60,441 nucleotides of DNA. It comes from an uncultured Spirochaetales bacterium. Its GTDB lineage: Bacteria; Spirochaetota; Spirochaetia; Sphaerochaetales; Sphaerochaetaceae. Below the pieces are notes generated by a model, which saw only the letters and a list, made by a program, of their open reading frames with translations, was not told where the DNA came from and searched no databases. Positions 7,180 through 15,988 of the stretch are shown one piece after another. Within the stretch, counting starts at the first letter, position 1, and each line of letters begins with the position of its first letter. The DNA is taken from positions 1 through 60,441 of the forward strand of contig CAKQTE010000096.1 of NCBI GenBank assembly GCA_934276485.1, in the 5' to 3' direction. A program made the translations under genes and the position numbers.

Positions 7180-9100
7180 ATTCTTCCTCCATCTCTGTTG
7201 TCTTTTCCAGCCAAAGCTCTTCGATACTAGATAGCCTTTCTTCTGTCTTTTCTTTCTCATCATTGAGCTTTGTGATCTTCTTTACATCTGAGTAGTTTTC
7301 ACTAAGTGCCATATCTGCATTTATCTTGTCGAGTTTAGCATTTAGCTCATCCATCTCTTTTGTAATCTTGTCAATCTCTCGTTGCAATGCTTTCTGGGCA
7401 TTTCTCTTTTCCTTTGATTGCTGATAAGAGCTATTTGTGATCTGAGGTTTTTCCTCGTTTTTTTTCTCTTGGGCTTTCTGTATCTCCCATTGAGCTTCCT
7501 TCTCTTCAAGCTTGAACTCGAAGTAATCGTAATCACCTTCAAAGAACTCAGGACCGTTTTCTGATACATAGAGAATTCTTGTTGCAAGGGATTTGATGAA
7601 GTGTTTGTCGTGGCTTACAACGATAACCGTTCCTTCATATGAATCAATTGCTTTTGCAAGCATTTCCTTTGCATTGATGTCCAAGTGGTTTGTAGGCTCA
7701 TCCAACAGAAGTAGGTTGGATGGATGAAGAAGTATCTTCAACAGCGCAAGGCGGGATTTTTCGCCGCCAGAGAGAACCTTGACGCGCTTGAAGACATCGT
7801 CATCAGAAAAGAGGAATGAGCCAAGCATGGATCTTAGTCTAGGTTGGTCTGAGACTGTTGCAACTGTTTCCAGCTCCTCAAGAACAGTATTTTCTGGATT
7901 GAGTGTATTCTCAGTGTCCTGTGCAAAGTATCCTTTGACAACACCAGCGCCATCTATGATGGAGCCAGTGTAATCAGAATCAACCCCTGCAAGCATTCTT
8001 AGTAGAGTTGACTTTCCAGCTCCATTTCTTCCTGTGATAGCCAGTCTCTCCTTCTTCTTTACAAGAAATGAGAAATCATCATATAGAACCTGCGCCCCAT
8101 ATGCTTTATGAAGGCCTTCGACTTTTAGCACGTCGTTACCGGAGTGTGGGGCAGGAGGGAAGCTGAATGATAGCTTTTTGAGGTGTCCTGGAATTTCAAT
8201 GATCTCAACCTTATCGAGCTGTTTGATCCTTGATTGAACTTGCTTTGCCTTTGTTGCTTTATATCTGAATCTCTCGATGAAATCTTCCGTCTTTTCAATC
8301 TCTTCCTGCTGTCTTTTGAAAGCTTTCTCCAAAGCTTCGATCTCGTCTTCTCGTGTCTTCAGGTATTTTGTGTAGTTTCCTTGGTAACGAGTGAGTCTAC
8401 CTTGGAATAACTCATATACTTCATCGACAAGAACATCCAGAAAATCCTGGTCGTGAGATACGATCATCAAGCCACCCTTGAAGCTTTTCAGATAGTGCTC
8501 TAGCCATGTAAGTGCCTCGATATCGAGATAGTTGGTAGGCTCATCAAGAAACATGAAATCTGGGTTCTCGACCAGGATACGTGCAAGAGCAACTCTCATC
8601 TGGTATCCACCGGAGAACTCGGATGCGGGACGAGTAAAGTCAGATACCTTGAAGCCCAAGCCCTGCAATATCTTCTCGATTCTGCCTTTTCTGTCATAGT
8701 ATCCAGAATCAAGCAATAGTTCATGAAGCTCCGAAAGGTTCTCTGCCGCTTTTAGCGCCTCATCTCCACCTTTTTGTGTCTTCTCTTCCAGAATTGCAAT
8801 TTGATTCTTGATCTCATCGAATCTGCTATAGCCTTCTTCTGCTGCATCATAGATTGATTTGTTAGGTAGTACGATATCTGACTGAGGTAGATATGAAACA
8901 CGAGCATCTTTAGTAAGCGATATCTTCTTGCTGTCTGCCTGCATCTTATCTGTAAGAACCTTCAATAGAGTGGACTTTCCTGAGCCATTGGCTCCTGCTA
9001 AGGCAGCTCTTGTTCCTTCTTGCATGTTAAATGATACATTCTTGAGTATTTCTCTCTCTCCAAAGGAAAGAGTTACATCCTGTACTTGGTAGGTTTTCAA
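7163..9100 (-). CDS. ABC-F family ATPase (ribosome-associated)
   Basis: Soluble tandem ABC protein of 645 aa with no membrane segments. The first cassette has Walker A GANGSGKST (36-44), signature SGGYQMRVALAR and Walker B FLDEPTNYLD. The second has GRNGAGKST, LSGGEKSRLALL and LLDEPTNHLD. An interdomain linker (P-site tRNA interaction motif region) follows the first cassette, and a charged coiled coil closes the C-terminus, as in Uup/YdiF-like ABC-F proteins. The start codon is TTG at 9100 with GAGG upstream; no in-frame ATG gives a better N-terminus. Role in translation rescue or antibiotic protection is inferred from the family. Confidence 0.92.
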   Translation of the reverse strand: MKTYQVQDVTLSFGEREILKNVSFNMQEGTRAALAGANGSGKSTLLKVLTDKMQADSKKISLTKDARVSYLPQSDIVLPNKSIYDAAEEGYSRFDEIKNQIAILEEKTQKGGDEALKAAENLSELHELLLDSGYYDRKGRIEKILQGLGFKVSDFTRPASEFSGGYQMRVALARILVENPDFMFLDEPTNYLDIEALTWLEHYLKSFKGGLMIVSHDQDFLDVLVDEVYELFQGRLTRYQGNYTKYLKTREDEIEALEKAFKRQQEEIEKTEDFIERFRYKATKAKQVQSRIKQLDKVEIIEIPGHLKKLSFSFPPAPHSGNDVLKVEGLHKAYGAQVLYDDFSFLVKKKERLAITGRNGAGKSTLLRMLAGVDSDYTGSIIDGAGVVKGYFAQDTENTLNPENTVLEELETVATVSDQPRLRSMLGSFLFSDDDVFKRVKVLSGGEKSRLALLKILLHPSNLLLLDEPTNHLDINAKEMLAKAIDSYEGTVIVVSHDKHFIKSLATRILYVSENGPEFFEGDYDYFEFKLEEKEAQWEIQKAQEKKNEEKPQITNSSYQQSKEKRNAQKALQREIDKITKEMDELNAKLDKINADMALSENYSDVKKITKLNDEKEKTEERLSSIEELWLEKTTEMEEEYGEDN

Positions 9101-9116
9101 AATATAATCCTCTATG

Positions 9117-9145
9117 TTGCAGTATTTTTAATGACAAGCTATCAT
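9117..9145 (+). promoter_or_regulatory. Promoter of aroDE
   Basis: TTGCAG (9117-9122) and TATCAT (9140-9145) are spaced by 17 bases. A perfect 9-bp hairpin (9149-9157/9164-9172, 6-base loop) starts near the predicted transcript 5' end and finishes just before the AAGGAG Shine-Dalgarno. Confidence 0.65.
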
Positions 9146-9189
9146 GAAAATAGCAAAATGTGCTTTGCTATTCAAGGAGACAGAATCTA

Positions 9190-10632
9190 ATGATTTGTTA
9201 TACGCTCTCAGAACACACACTCAGAGGATGCCAAGAGCAAGTAGAGAAAAACAGAGAGTACATCGATATTTGTGAGCTAAGAGTGGATTTATTGGATCCA
9301 GAGGAACAGCAAAAGGCATATTTGTTTCCTTCTCTTGTAGATATTCCAGTAATCCTTACACTAAGGCGTGTTCAGGATGGTGGAAAGTGTACACTAGGAG
9401 AAAAGGCTCGTAGAACCTTGCTGCTAGATTGTTTGCAGGGTGACTTTGCCTATGTGGATATCGAGTGTGATGTCAAGAAAAACGATGTCGAGACATATGC
9501 TCGCGCTCATGGAGTGAGAATCATTCGTTCCCTTCATGATTTTGAAGGTATTCCAGATCAGATATTCTCAAAGATCCAGAAACTTGCAGAGAAGGGAGAC
9601 ATCGCAAAGGTTGCTGTCACTCCCCATAATATTTCAGATGTTCTTACAATATTCAGAATAAGTGAAGAAGTCACAGGTGTTGACAAAATTGTAATTGGAA
9701 TGGGTGCGTGGGGACTATGTACCAGGATTCTTTACAAGCGTCTTGGTTCATATCTGACATTTGCAAGCGATGACGAAATTGCTCCAGGACAGATCAGCGC
9801 AAAGGATCTTAAGAAGATATATAGAGCCGATAAGCTGAACATGAATACATCCATCTATGGCATCATTGGAAACCCTGTTTTGCATACATCTTCTCCATTT
9901 ATCCATAATCCAGGATTTGAAGCAATTCACTTCAATGCTGTATATGTTCCATTCTTGGTTGATAATGTAAGATCTTTCTTCGCTTTTGCAGAGTATTTGA
10001 GGTTAAGGGGATTTTCGGTAACAATTCCATTCAAGGCAGATGTCCTGAGCTATCTTGGAAACATAACAAGGGAAGTAAAGCAGATTGGTGCATGCAATAC
10101 CGTTGTGAGAGTTCCTAATATGTGGAAGGGAATCAACACGGATTACTATGGTTTCTTGGCTCCTATTGAAAAGGATCTTGAATCAGGAAGAATCAAGAAT
10201 GCACTTGTTGTTGGAGCAGGAGGGGCCTCGCAGGCTATCGTATGGGGACTTAGAAACAGAGGCGTCAATGTCGTTATTCTAAATAGAACCATTTCCCATG
10301 CACAGCGTCTTGCAACTCTTAACAGATGTGAATATGACACACTTGCAAATGCCAAAAAGTATGAAGGCAAGGTAGATCTTGTTGTACAGACTACCAGCCT
10401 TGGCTTATATCCAGACTTTGACGTCAGTCCAATTGGAGACTTTGAGTTTACTGGCAATGAGATAGCCTATGACATTATCTACAAGCCTAAGATGACAAAG
10501 TTCTTAAGGGACGCAGAGGCAAAAGGCTGTGAGCTACATTATGGCGAAGAGATGCTGATGGAGCAGGGGAAGCTGCAATTTGAAGCATTTACTGGTTATC
10601 ACTATCCAAGAGGGATAGAGGTTCAGCTATAA
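9190..10632 (+). CDS. aroDE: Bifunctional 3-dehydroquinate dehydratase / shikimate dehydrogenase
   Basis: Fusion catalysing steps 3 and 4 of the shikimate pathway, 480 aa. Residues 1 to about 215 form a type I dehydroquinase: catalytic His116 in RSLHDFEG and the Schiff-base Lys140 in DIAKVAV. From about 223 a shikimate dehydrogenase follows: substrate motif GNPVLHTSSPFIHN, catalytic Lys in VTIPFKAD, the NTDYYGF Asp, and the NADP-binding GAGGASQAI. The start at 9190 has AAGGAG 10 bases upstream; the longer frame from 9160 starts inside the 5' hairpin. Plants have the same fusion, and some bacteria do too. The 3' end overlaps the convergent XPB-partner gene by 44 bases. aroK and aroC lie about 3-5 kb away on the other strand. 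Confidence 0.95.
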   Translation: MICYTLSEHTLRGCQEQVEKNREYIDICELRVDLLDPEEQQKAYLFPSLVDIPVILTLRRVQDGGKCTLGEKARRTLLLDCLQGDFAYVDIECDVKKNDVETYARAHGVRIIRSLHDFEGIPDQIFSKIQKLAEKGDIAKVAVTPHNISDVLTIFRISEEVTGVDKIVIGMGAWGLCTRILYKRLGSYLTFASDDEIAPGQISAKDLKKIYRADKLNMNTSIYGIIGNPVLHTSSPFIHNPGFEAIHFNAVYVPFLVDNVRSFFAFAEYLRLRGFSVTIPFKADVLSYLGNITREVKQIGACNTVVRVPNMWKGINTDYYGFLAPIEKDLESGRIKNALVVGAGGASQAIVWGLRNRGVNVVILNRTISHAQRLATLNRCEYDTLANAKKYEGKVDLVVQTTSLGLYPDFDVSPIGDFEFTGNEIAYDIIYKPKMTKFLRDAEAKGCELHYGEEMLMEQGKLQFEAFTGYHYPRGIEVQL

Positions 10633-12202
10633 CATATTCTGGAAGTATTGCAAGCTTCCAGATTTTATCTATATTGCGTGTCCCTATATTGGTACTTACA
10701 TAGCTAGCGTCATCATCTTTTGTGATTGAAGTTGGTTTATATACTTCAATGTTGTCATCCATGTCGATAGCAATTACAGTCTGCTCGTCTTTGATAGCAT
10801 CTTGCATCATCCTCATTTTTTCCTGATAGAACAATCCTTCGACAAACAATAAAGGTGCGCTATCGATAACACCTAGTGATATAAGAGTCTTCTCGACAGG
10901 AGAAGAATGCAATGCAATCATCTCTTTGATTCTTTCGCTATCATATTTAATCTCTCTTTCTCTAGATAGAGCTTTGATGTTCCTTGTCTCTATAAATGGA
11001 TATGAAAGAGGAAAGTCTGTAAATACAGGGCCTATTGTGGATCCAAGCATATCGTAGCCTGAGTATGTTAGAATCTTTCTCCATTCCTCTTCCGTGTCAG
11101 GATTCATGATAAACACATTGCTAGCAGGCTTTGAGAGAATGTGTATTTGCAGAAGAGGGAGATTGTCCAGTATTCGAGAGTTCTTCTCATTCACTACCAG
11201 TATCAAGGCTCTCTGGACAATGATGGATTTATATTGTTCATACCAGCTTTCGATTCTTGCTTTGATAGTTTCAGGAACACCATATTGGGTAATGCTATCA
11301 AGAAGAGTGATAATATCTGATGGTGTATAGTTCATCGAAAATGCAGCACGCATTGTATTCTTGTCTATAAGCCATTGTGTGATGATGTCTGTTTTTATTG
11401 GCTTCAAAAACAGGAATAGAGGGTGAGGTGAGAATCCTGCATATGAAAGTGTATAGTCCGATGAGAGTATTGGCTTTTCTTTCTCTTCCGCATCTAGCTC
11501 ATAGCCCTCGAATCCATCCTCGTCAGAGTAGATGATTGCTAAATCAAACAACGACTCTTTGATACTTTTCAAGTCAAAGCCAGTAATGGCCTGGATAAGA
11601 TTGAATGCAGAATCGAGGTCCTTGATCTTCCTGAGCCTGAATGCAAGGTTTATTGCATTTGTTAGTCTCTCTCTTTCTTCAATTCCAGCATGAGGCTTAA
11701 TCAAATAGCTAAGTTTGCTCTCTTCTGATAGCTCATTGAATCGTAGGATGTTCTCCCTATGTAGCTTGAAGTGTGCAGAATCACTATATACAAGAGAAAG
11801 AGACACTAGAGACGAGAGTGCTTTCACAGCTCCCTTTGAATAATTCTCTCCTGTTGGAAATAGGGATGTAAAGTAATCAGAATATAGGTATGATTGAGCT
11901 TTGTTTTGGTCAGAGCTTACATAGCCTTCTGCAATTAGTCCAAACAGAAATGGCAGAAGGTGTATAGGGTGTGTTTTTGTCTTTTTGTATTCACCAAACA
12001 GAGGATAGTCAGATACAACAGGAAGACACTCCTTCTTTACAGTATAAGAGGAGTCGTTTTTTACTTCTATAAGCTTCTTTGCATACATACGCCTTAGCTC
12101 TTCTTTTGAAAGCTTTTTGGCGTTTCCTCCTAAATAGATATAGCTAAGGGCTTTAGCGTCCAAAGAGCTGAGTAAGCATAGTTGTTCTCTTGTTGTATCC
12201 AT
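10589..12202 (-). CDS. XPB-helicase partner protein, possible helicase-associated domain
   Basis: Protein of 537 aa with no Walker motifs or membrane segments, encoded directly after the XPB helicase with a 5-base gap. Its Shine-Dalgarno GAGAGG lies within the end of the helicase gene, so co-translation is likely. The helical N-terminal part with hydrophobic clusters and the C-terminal AIDMDDNIEVYKP region resemble, by eye, the helicase-associated (XPB/Ssl2 N-terminal-like) proteins encoded next to bacterial XPB. I cannot confirm this without a profile search. A TTG three bases... i.e. one codon upstream (12205) is a possible alternative start. Its 3' end overlaps aroDE by 44 bases. Confidence 0.6.
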   Translation of the reverse strand: MDTTREQLCLLSSLDAKALSYIYLGGNAKKLSKEELRRMYAKKLIEVKNDSSYTVKKECLPVVSDYPLFGEYKKTKTHPIHLLPFLFGLIAEGYVSSDQNKAQSYLYSDYFTSLFPTGENYSKGAVKALSSLVSLSLVYSDSAHFKLHRENILRFNELSEESKLSYLIKPHAGIEERERLTNAINLAFRLRKIKDLDSAFNLIQAITGFDLKSIKESLFDLAIIYSDEDGFEGYELDAEEKEKPILSSDYTLSYAGFSPHPLFLFLKPIKTDIITQWLIDKNTMRAAFSMNYTPSDIITLLDSITQYGVPETIKARIESWYEQYKSIIVQRALILVVNEKNSRILDNLPLLQIHILSKPASNVFIMNPDTEEEWRKILTYSGYDMLGSTIGPVFTDFPLSYPFIETRNIKALSREREIKYDSERIKEMIALHSSPVEKTLISLGVIDSAPLLFVEGLFYQEKMRMMQDAIKDEQTVIAIDMDDNIEVYKPTSITKDDDASYVSTNIGTRNIDKIWKLAILPEYVIAEPLSLLDSDNQ

Positions 12203-12207
12203 CAATA

Positions 12208-13848
12208 CTAATACCTCTCGATTGAGTAATTATATCCCTGCTCAGAAAGAAACTTCTGTCTATTGGATGCGAAGATCTCTTCTTCTGTATATTCAGTGAC
12301 GATAGTATAGAAATGGCTATCCTTTGCCTTTGGTCTGAGGATTCTTCCAAGTCTTTGGGCTTCTTCCTGTCTTGAGCCAAAAGCTCCGGAGATCTGGATT
12401 GCAACAGATGCATCTGGCAGATCGATAGCGAAGTTGGCAACCTTCGATACGATCAATGCCTTGATCTTTCCAGATCTGAAGTCGTTATATAACTCATCAC
12501 GCTTTTTGTTGGAAGTTGCTCCAGTTATGATCGGCAGTCCAAACTCCTTCTTGAAGTAATTTAGCTGTTCTATGTATTGGCCGATGATCAAAATCTGGTC
12601 GTCTGCGTGTTTTTCCAATAGCTTCTTTGTGATCTCAATCTTCAAGGGATTGGTGGATGCGATCTTGTATTTCTCACTCTTCGAGCCTAGTGCATAAGGG
12701 ATTTCAGCTTCTTCTGGAAGCTTTATCCTGATTTCATGGCAATATGCTTTTGCAATGAATCCACGCTTGGCAAGCTCTGCCCAAGGTGTGTCATAGCGCT
12801 TTGGTCCAACAAGAGAAAATACTTCATCCTCTCTTCCATCTTCCCTGATAAGTGTTGCAGTGAGTCCCAGACGATAAATAGCCTGTAGCTCTGCTGTGAT
12901 TCTAAATACAGGAGCAGGGAGCATATGAACCTCATCATAGATAATGAATCCCCAATCTCCCTCTTTGAATAGTGAGAAATGTGGATATACATCCTCTTCC
13001 TTGCTCTTTCTCCAAGTAAGAACTTGGTATGTACAAACAGTTACTGGCTTTATATCCTTTTTCTCTCCAGAGTATTCACCGATCATGTCTGGAGTAAGAT
13101 CCGTTTTATCTAGAATCTCACGAATCCATTGATGAACAGAAGCAACATTAGGCGCAAGGATCAAGGTTCTTGTTTGAAGCTTCAACATCGACAATATTCC
13201 AACAATCGTCTTTCCCGATCCACAAGGTAGAACAATGGTTCCAAAACCAGTTCCTTTGTCTTTCTTTCCCAAAAGAGAGGCTGTCGCGATCTCTTGATAG
13301 TCACGAGCTTTAAACTCTGGCTTTGCACTTATCTTGAGCTTCTTGCCTTTGACAAGAGGAATCTGGTCATCAATAGGAAATCCTAGCTTTATAAGGGCGA
13401 TCTTTACAGTTCCTCTGTCGTAGCGCCTGACAAGAAATGAATCCTCTGAGTATGGAGTCAGAAGCTTCTTAAGGCTTGGGTCCGATGCAATTTGCAAAAA
13501 ATGTATTCTTCTTTTAACAGTTAGCAATAGATAATCATCATCTTTTTCAGTGAGAATGAACTCTCCAAATCTTCTACCTTGGTCTTCAAGAAAGAATAGG
13601 ATTCTTTCATCGATTTCAAAGCGTGACCACTTTTCAAGTCGAGCTATGATTTCTTCGACAGAAAGACCTGAGGAGATAGCATTCCACAGCGATAGATTTG
13701 ATAGCTGGTATGTATGAACATGCTCAGGGCTCTTTATAAGCTCTGAAAATGCTATTATATCCTCCCTGCATTTTTCTGCATTAGGGGAGTGTAGATCCAA
13801 CAGCATCGTTCTATCTGATTGTATTGTAAGTGGTTTGTTATCTGTCAT
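12208..13848 (-). CDS. XPB/RAD25-type DNA repair helicase
   Basis: Superfamily 2 helicase of 546 aa, homologous to the TFIIH subunit XPB. Motif I PCGSGKT (208-214), motif II D305-E-V-H308, motif III GLTATLIRED, the XPB-specific RED motif (335-337) and motif VI QEEAQRLGRILRP near 490 are all visible. Residues 1 to about 175 form the N-terminal damage-recognition-like region. The ATG overlaps the end of aroC by 11 bases and the gene is followed at once by its partner, giving the chain aroK-aroC-XPB-partner. Bacterial XPB enzymes occur in spirochaetes and actinobacteria; a role in repair or transcription is inferred. Confidence 0.94.
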   Translation of the reverse strand: MTDNKPLTIQSDRTMLLDLHSPNAEKCREDIIAFSELIKSPEHVHTYQLSNLSLWNAISSGLSVEEIIARLEKWSRFEIDERILFFLEDQGRRFGEFILTEKDDDYLLLTVKRRIHFLQIASDPSLKKLLTPYSEDSFLVRRYDRGTVKIALIKLGFPIDDQIPLVKGKKLKISAKPEFKARDYQEIATASLLGKKDKGTGFGTIVLPCGSGKTIVGILSMLKLQTRTLILAPNVASVHQWIREILDKTDLTPDMIGEYSGEKKDIKPVTVCTYQVLTWRKSKEEDVYPHFSLFKEGDWGFIIYDEVHMLPAPVFRITAELQAIYRLGLTATLIREDGREDEVFSLVGPKRYDTPWAELAKRGFIAKAYCHEIRIKLPEEAEIPYALGSKSEKYKIASTNPLKIEITKKLLEKHADDQILIIGQYIEQLNYFKKEFGLPIITGATSNKKRDELYNDFRSGKIKALIVSKVANFAIDLPDASVAIQISGAFGSRQEEAQRLGRILRPKAKDSHFYTIVTEYTEEEIFASNRQKFLSEQGYNYSIERY

Positions 13849-14905
13849 ATGCTCTCTTTATTAACATTTCATCTGCTATTGTCAAAGCGCTCATTGCCTC
13901 AACGACAACTACAGCTCTTGGTCCAATGCATGGATCATGGCGCCCTGAGATCTTAAGCTTTACCTCGTTTCCATATTTGTCTATGGTGCTTTGTTCTTTA
14001 GCTATCGATGGAGTTGGCTTTAGGTAGCACTTGAAGACTATCTCGTTTCCATTTGATATTCCGCCAAGAATTCCGCCTGCATTGTTTGTCTTGAAACAAG
14101 GCTTGCCGTTATCCATATACATCTGGTCATTGTTCTCGCTTCCGCGCATTGAAGAAGAGGCTATGCCAGAGCCGATTTCGAAACCTTTGACAGCCCCAAT
14201 CGAGAAGATGGCTTTTGCAAGATTTGCGTCCAGCTTTTCTGCAACCGGATCTCCAACTCCGCATTCAACTCCTCTTATATGACACTCGATTGCACAGCCT
14301 ACGGAGTCACTATCGAGTCGTGCATTCTCTATCTCTTTCTCCATGAGAGGAATCTCATCGCAAAGAGGTGCATATAAAGGAGGCATGAAAGGAGGATTCC
14401 AGCTGTAGTTAGATGCTTTTACATTTCCAACTTGAACAATACCCGCTGATATCTCAATGCCATAGCTAGCTAGATATAGCTTTGCAAGTGCTCCTGCTGC
14501 AACACGAGCTAGCGTTTCCCTCCCTGAGCTTCTGCCACCACCACGATAATCCCTTATGTGATACTTTTCCCAGAATGTGTAATCTGCGTGTCCTGGTCTC
14601 ATCGGAGCCTCAAGATTCTTGTAGTCAGAGCTATGTTGGTTTGTATTGTAGACAACAAGTGCGATAGGAGATCCTGTGGATACGCCTTCAAATATGCCAG
14701 ATAGGATATTGACTCTATCGCTTTCGTCTCGCTTTGTTCCTAGCTTGTTTCCTCCAGGTCTTCTTCTATTCATCTCTCTAGAAATGAAATCCTCATCGAT
14801 CCTGATCCCTGCAGGAAAGCCATCAACTATGCATCCTAAAGCCTCGCCATGGGATTCGCCAAAAGTCGTAACTGTCAAAAGCTTTCCAAATGTATTAAAG
14901 CCCAT
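13838..14905 (-). CDS. aroC: Chorismate synthase
   Basis: Converts 5-enolpyruvylshikimate-3-phosphate to chorismate with reduced FMN; 355 aa. Conserved signatures include GESHGEALGCIVDGFP, MNRRRPGGN, RPGHADYTFWEKY and DYRGGGRSSGRET. Two ATGs are possible. The one at 14905 lies 7 bases after AAGGAG, while the one at 14911 almost touches it, so 14905 is chosen. It overlaps aroK by 11 bases upstream and the XPB helicase by 11 bases downstream. Confidence 0.96.
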   Translation of the reverse strand: MGFNTFGKLLTVTTFGESHGEALGCIVDGFPAGIRIDEDFISREMNRRRPGGNKLGTKRDESDRVNILSGIFEGVSTGSPIALVVYNTNQHSSDYKNLEAPMRPGHADYTFWEKYHIRDYRGGGRSSGRETLARVAAGALAKLYLASYGIEISAGIVQVGNVKASNYSWNPPFMPPLYAPLCDEIPLMEKEIENARLDSDSVGCAIECHIRGVECGVGDPVAEKLDANLAKAIFSIGAVKGFEIGSGIASSSMRGSENNDQMYMDNGKPCFKTNNAGGILGGISNGNEIVFKCYLKPTPSIAKEQSTIDKYGNEVKLKISGRHDPCIGPRAVVVVEAMSALTIADEMLIKRAYDR

Positions 14906-15434
14906 AGCCATTCTCCTTTAGTGCGTTCTCGATCTTTATCCTTGTCTCGTTCTTGTCACCATATGGCCCAAGCTCTATAACAAGGTCTGCATATTTGCGA
15001 TATATCGAATCTCTTTTTGTATATAGCGCATGAAATGAAGCTTCAGGATTATCTTTATCAAGAAAAGGAGGGATACCATTTTTGAGAATGACAGGAAGTA
15101 TATCGCTTTCGTCTCGTGATAGATAGATAATGGTTCCATTTTCCTTGAGAGCATCCATCAGCCTTGTGTTGTCCGCAGCTCCTCCGCCTAATGACAGAAT
15201 GAAATTGTCATTTGATCCGATGTATTCGACGCATGAAGATAATTCAGCGTCCATGAATCTCTCTTTTCCATTTTCAATGAAGAACTTACGTATCGATTCA
15301 GCTTTGGTCTTGTCGAGAATCAATTGATCTGCATCTCTAAAGTGCATATCAAGGCTTTCGGCAACCATGCGAGCAAAGGTTGTTTTTCCTGAGTGTTTGA
15401 TACCTGTAAAGAATAGACAATTCTTGTTGTGCAT
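14895..15434 (-). CDS. aroK: Shikimate kinase
   Basis: Phosphorylates shikimate at the 3-hydroxyl; 179 aa, usual length. The P-loop GIKHSGKTT is at 11-19, the substrate-binding DAD at 34-36, the ERF Arg near 59 and the GGGA shikimate-binding loop near 84-87. It is the first shikimate gene of the minus-strand chain leading into aroC and the repair helicase. Confidence 0.9.
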   Translation of the reverse strand: MHNKNCLFFTGIKHSGKTTFARMVAESLDMHFRDADQLILDKTKAESIRKFFIENGKERFMDAELSSCVEYIGSNDNFILSLGGGAADNTRLMDALKENGTIIYLSRDESDILPVILKNGIPPFLDKDNPEASFHALYTKRDSIYRKYADLVIELGPYGDKNETRIKIENALKENGYGL

Positions 15435-15492
15435 TCTGTTTTCCTTAACGGATTATGATACCATAAAATGCACAGTTATAACAATGACGGAA

Positions 15493-15939
15493 TCAGTCTA
15501 CAAGCTTTCCATGAAGCGAATGTAGCTCAGGAACAGTGTTCTTTGCAGAAGCGTTTTCTGTATTCTCTTCCCTTGCTCTCTTGTTTTTTCTGATCTCATG
15601 CTTTTCAAGGTATTGCGCTTCATACATGTTCTTTCGTGAATCGTTGATGTATTTATTCTCAGGGATGGCAAGCTTGAGTGTGTAATGGAAGATTACAACC
15701 AATGCATACCAAAAAAGGGATAGAAACGCAGGTAGAAGATTCATGAATGTAATCTCTTCCTCTATTGGTTCTTCTCCAAATAAAAGTAGTGTATTGATGT
15801 TCTCAAGTAGAAGGATCAATGAAATCAGGAGAGGAATTATCCAAAAGATGCATTGGCGTGAAAATATAAAGCGTAAGCTCGACAGTAACGCCATGAAAGA
15901 TAACAAAGTTGCAGCAATTGTAATAATATATATAAACAC
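15493..15939 (-). CDS. Small membrane protein of unknown function
   Basis: 148 aa, not recognised. Three hydrophobic segments are visible (about 2-24, 30-48 and 66-88), followed by a basic, polar C-terminal tail rich in K, R, E and N. The start is GTG at 15939 with GGAGAG just upstream; no in-frame ATG gives the first membrane segment. It sits 58 bases upstream of aroK on the same strand and is divergent from the dGTPase. A cytoplasmic tail with a structural role is possible, but no function is assigned. Confidence 0.65.
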   Translation of the reverse strand: MFIYIITIAATLLSFMALLSSLRFIFSRQCIFWIIPLLISLILLLENINTLLLFGEEPIEEEITFMNLLPAFLSLFWYALVVIFHYTLKLAIPENKYINDSRKNMYEAQYLEKHEIRKNKRAREENTENASAKNTVPELHSLHGKLVD

Positions 15940-15988
15940 ATTCTCTCCAATATATTATAAAATATAGCACATCTCGAAGGGAGGCAAT

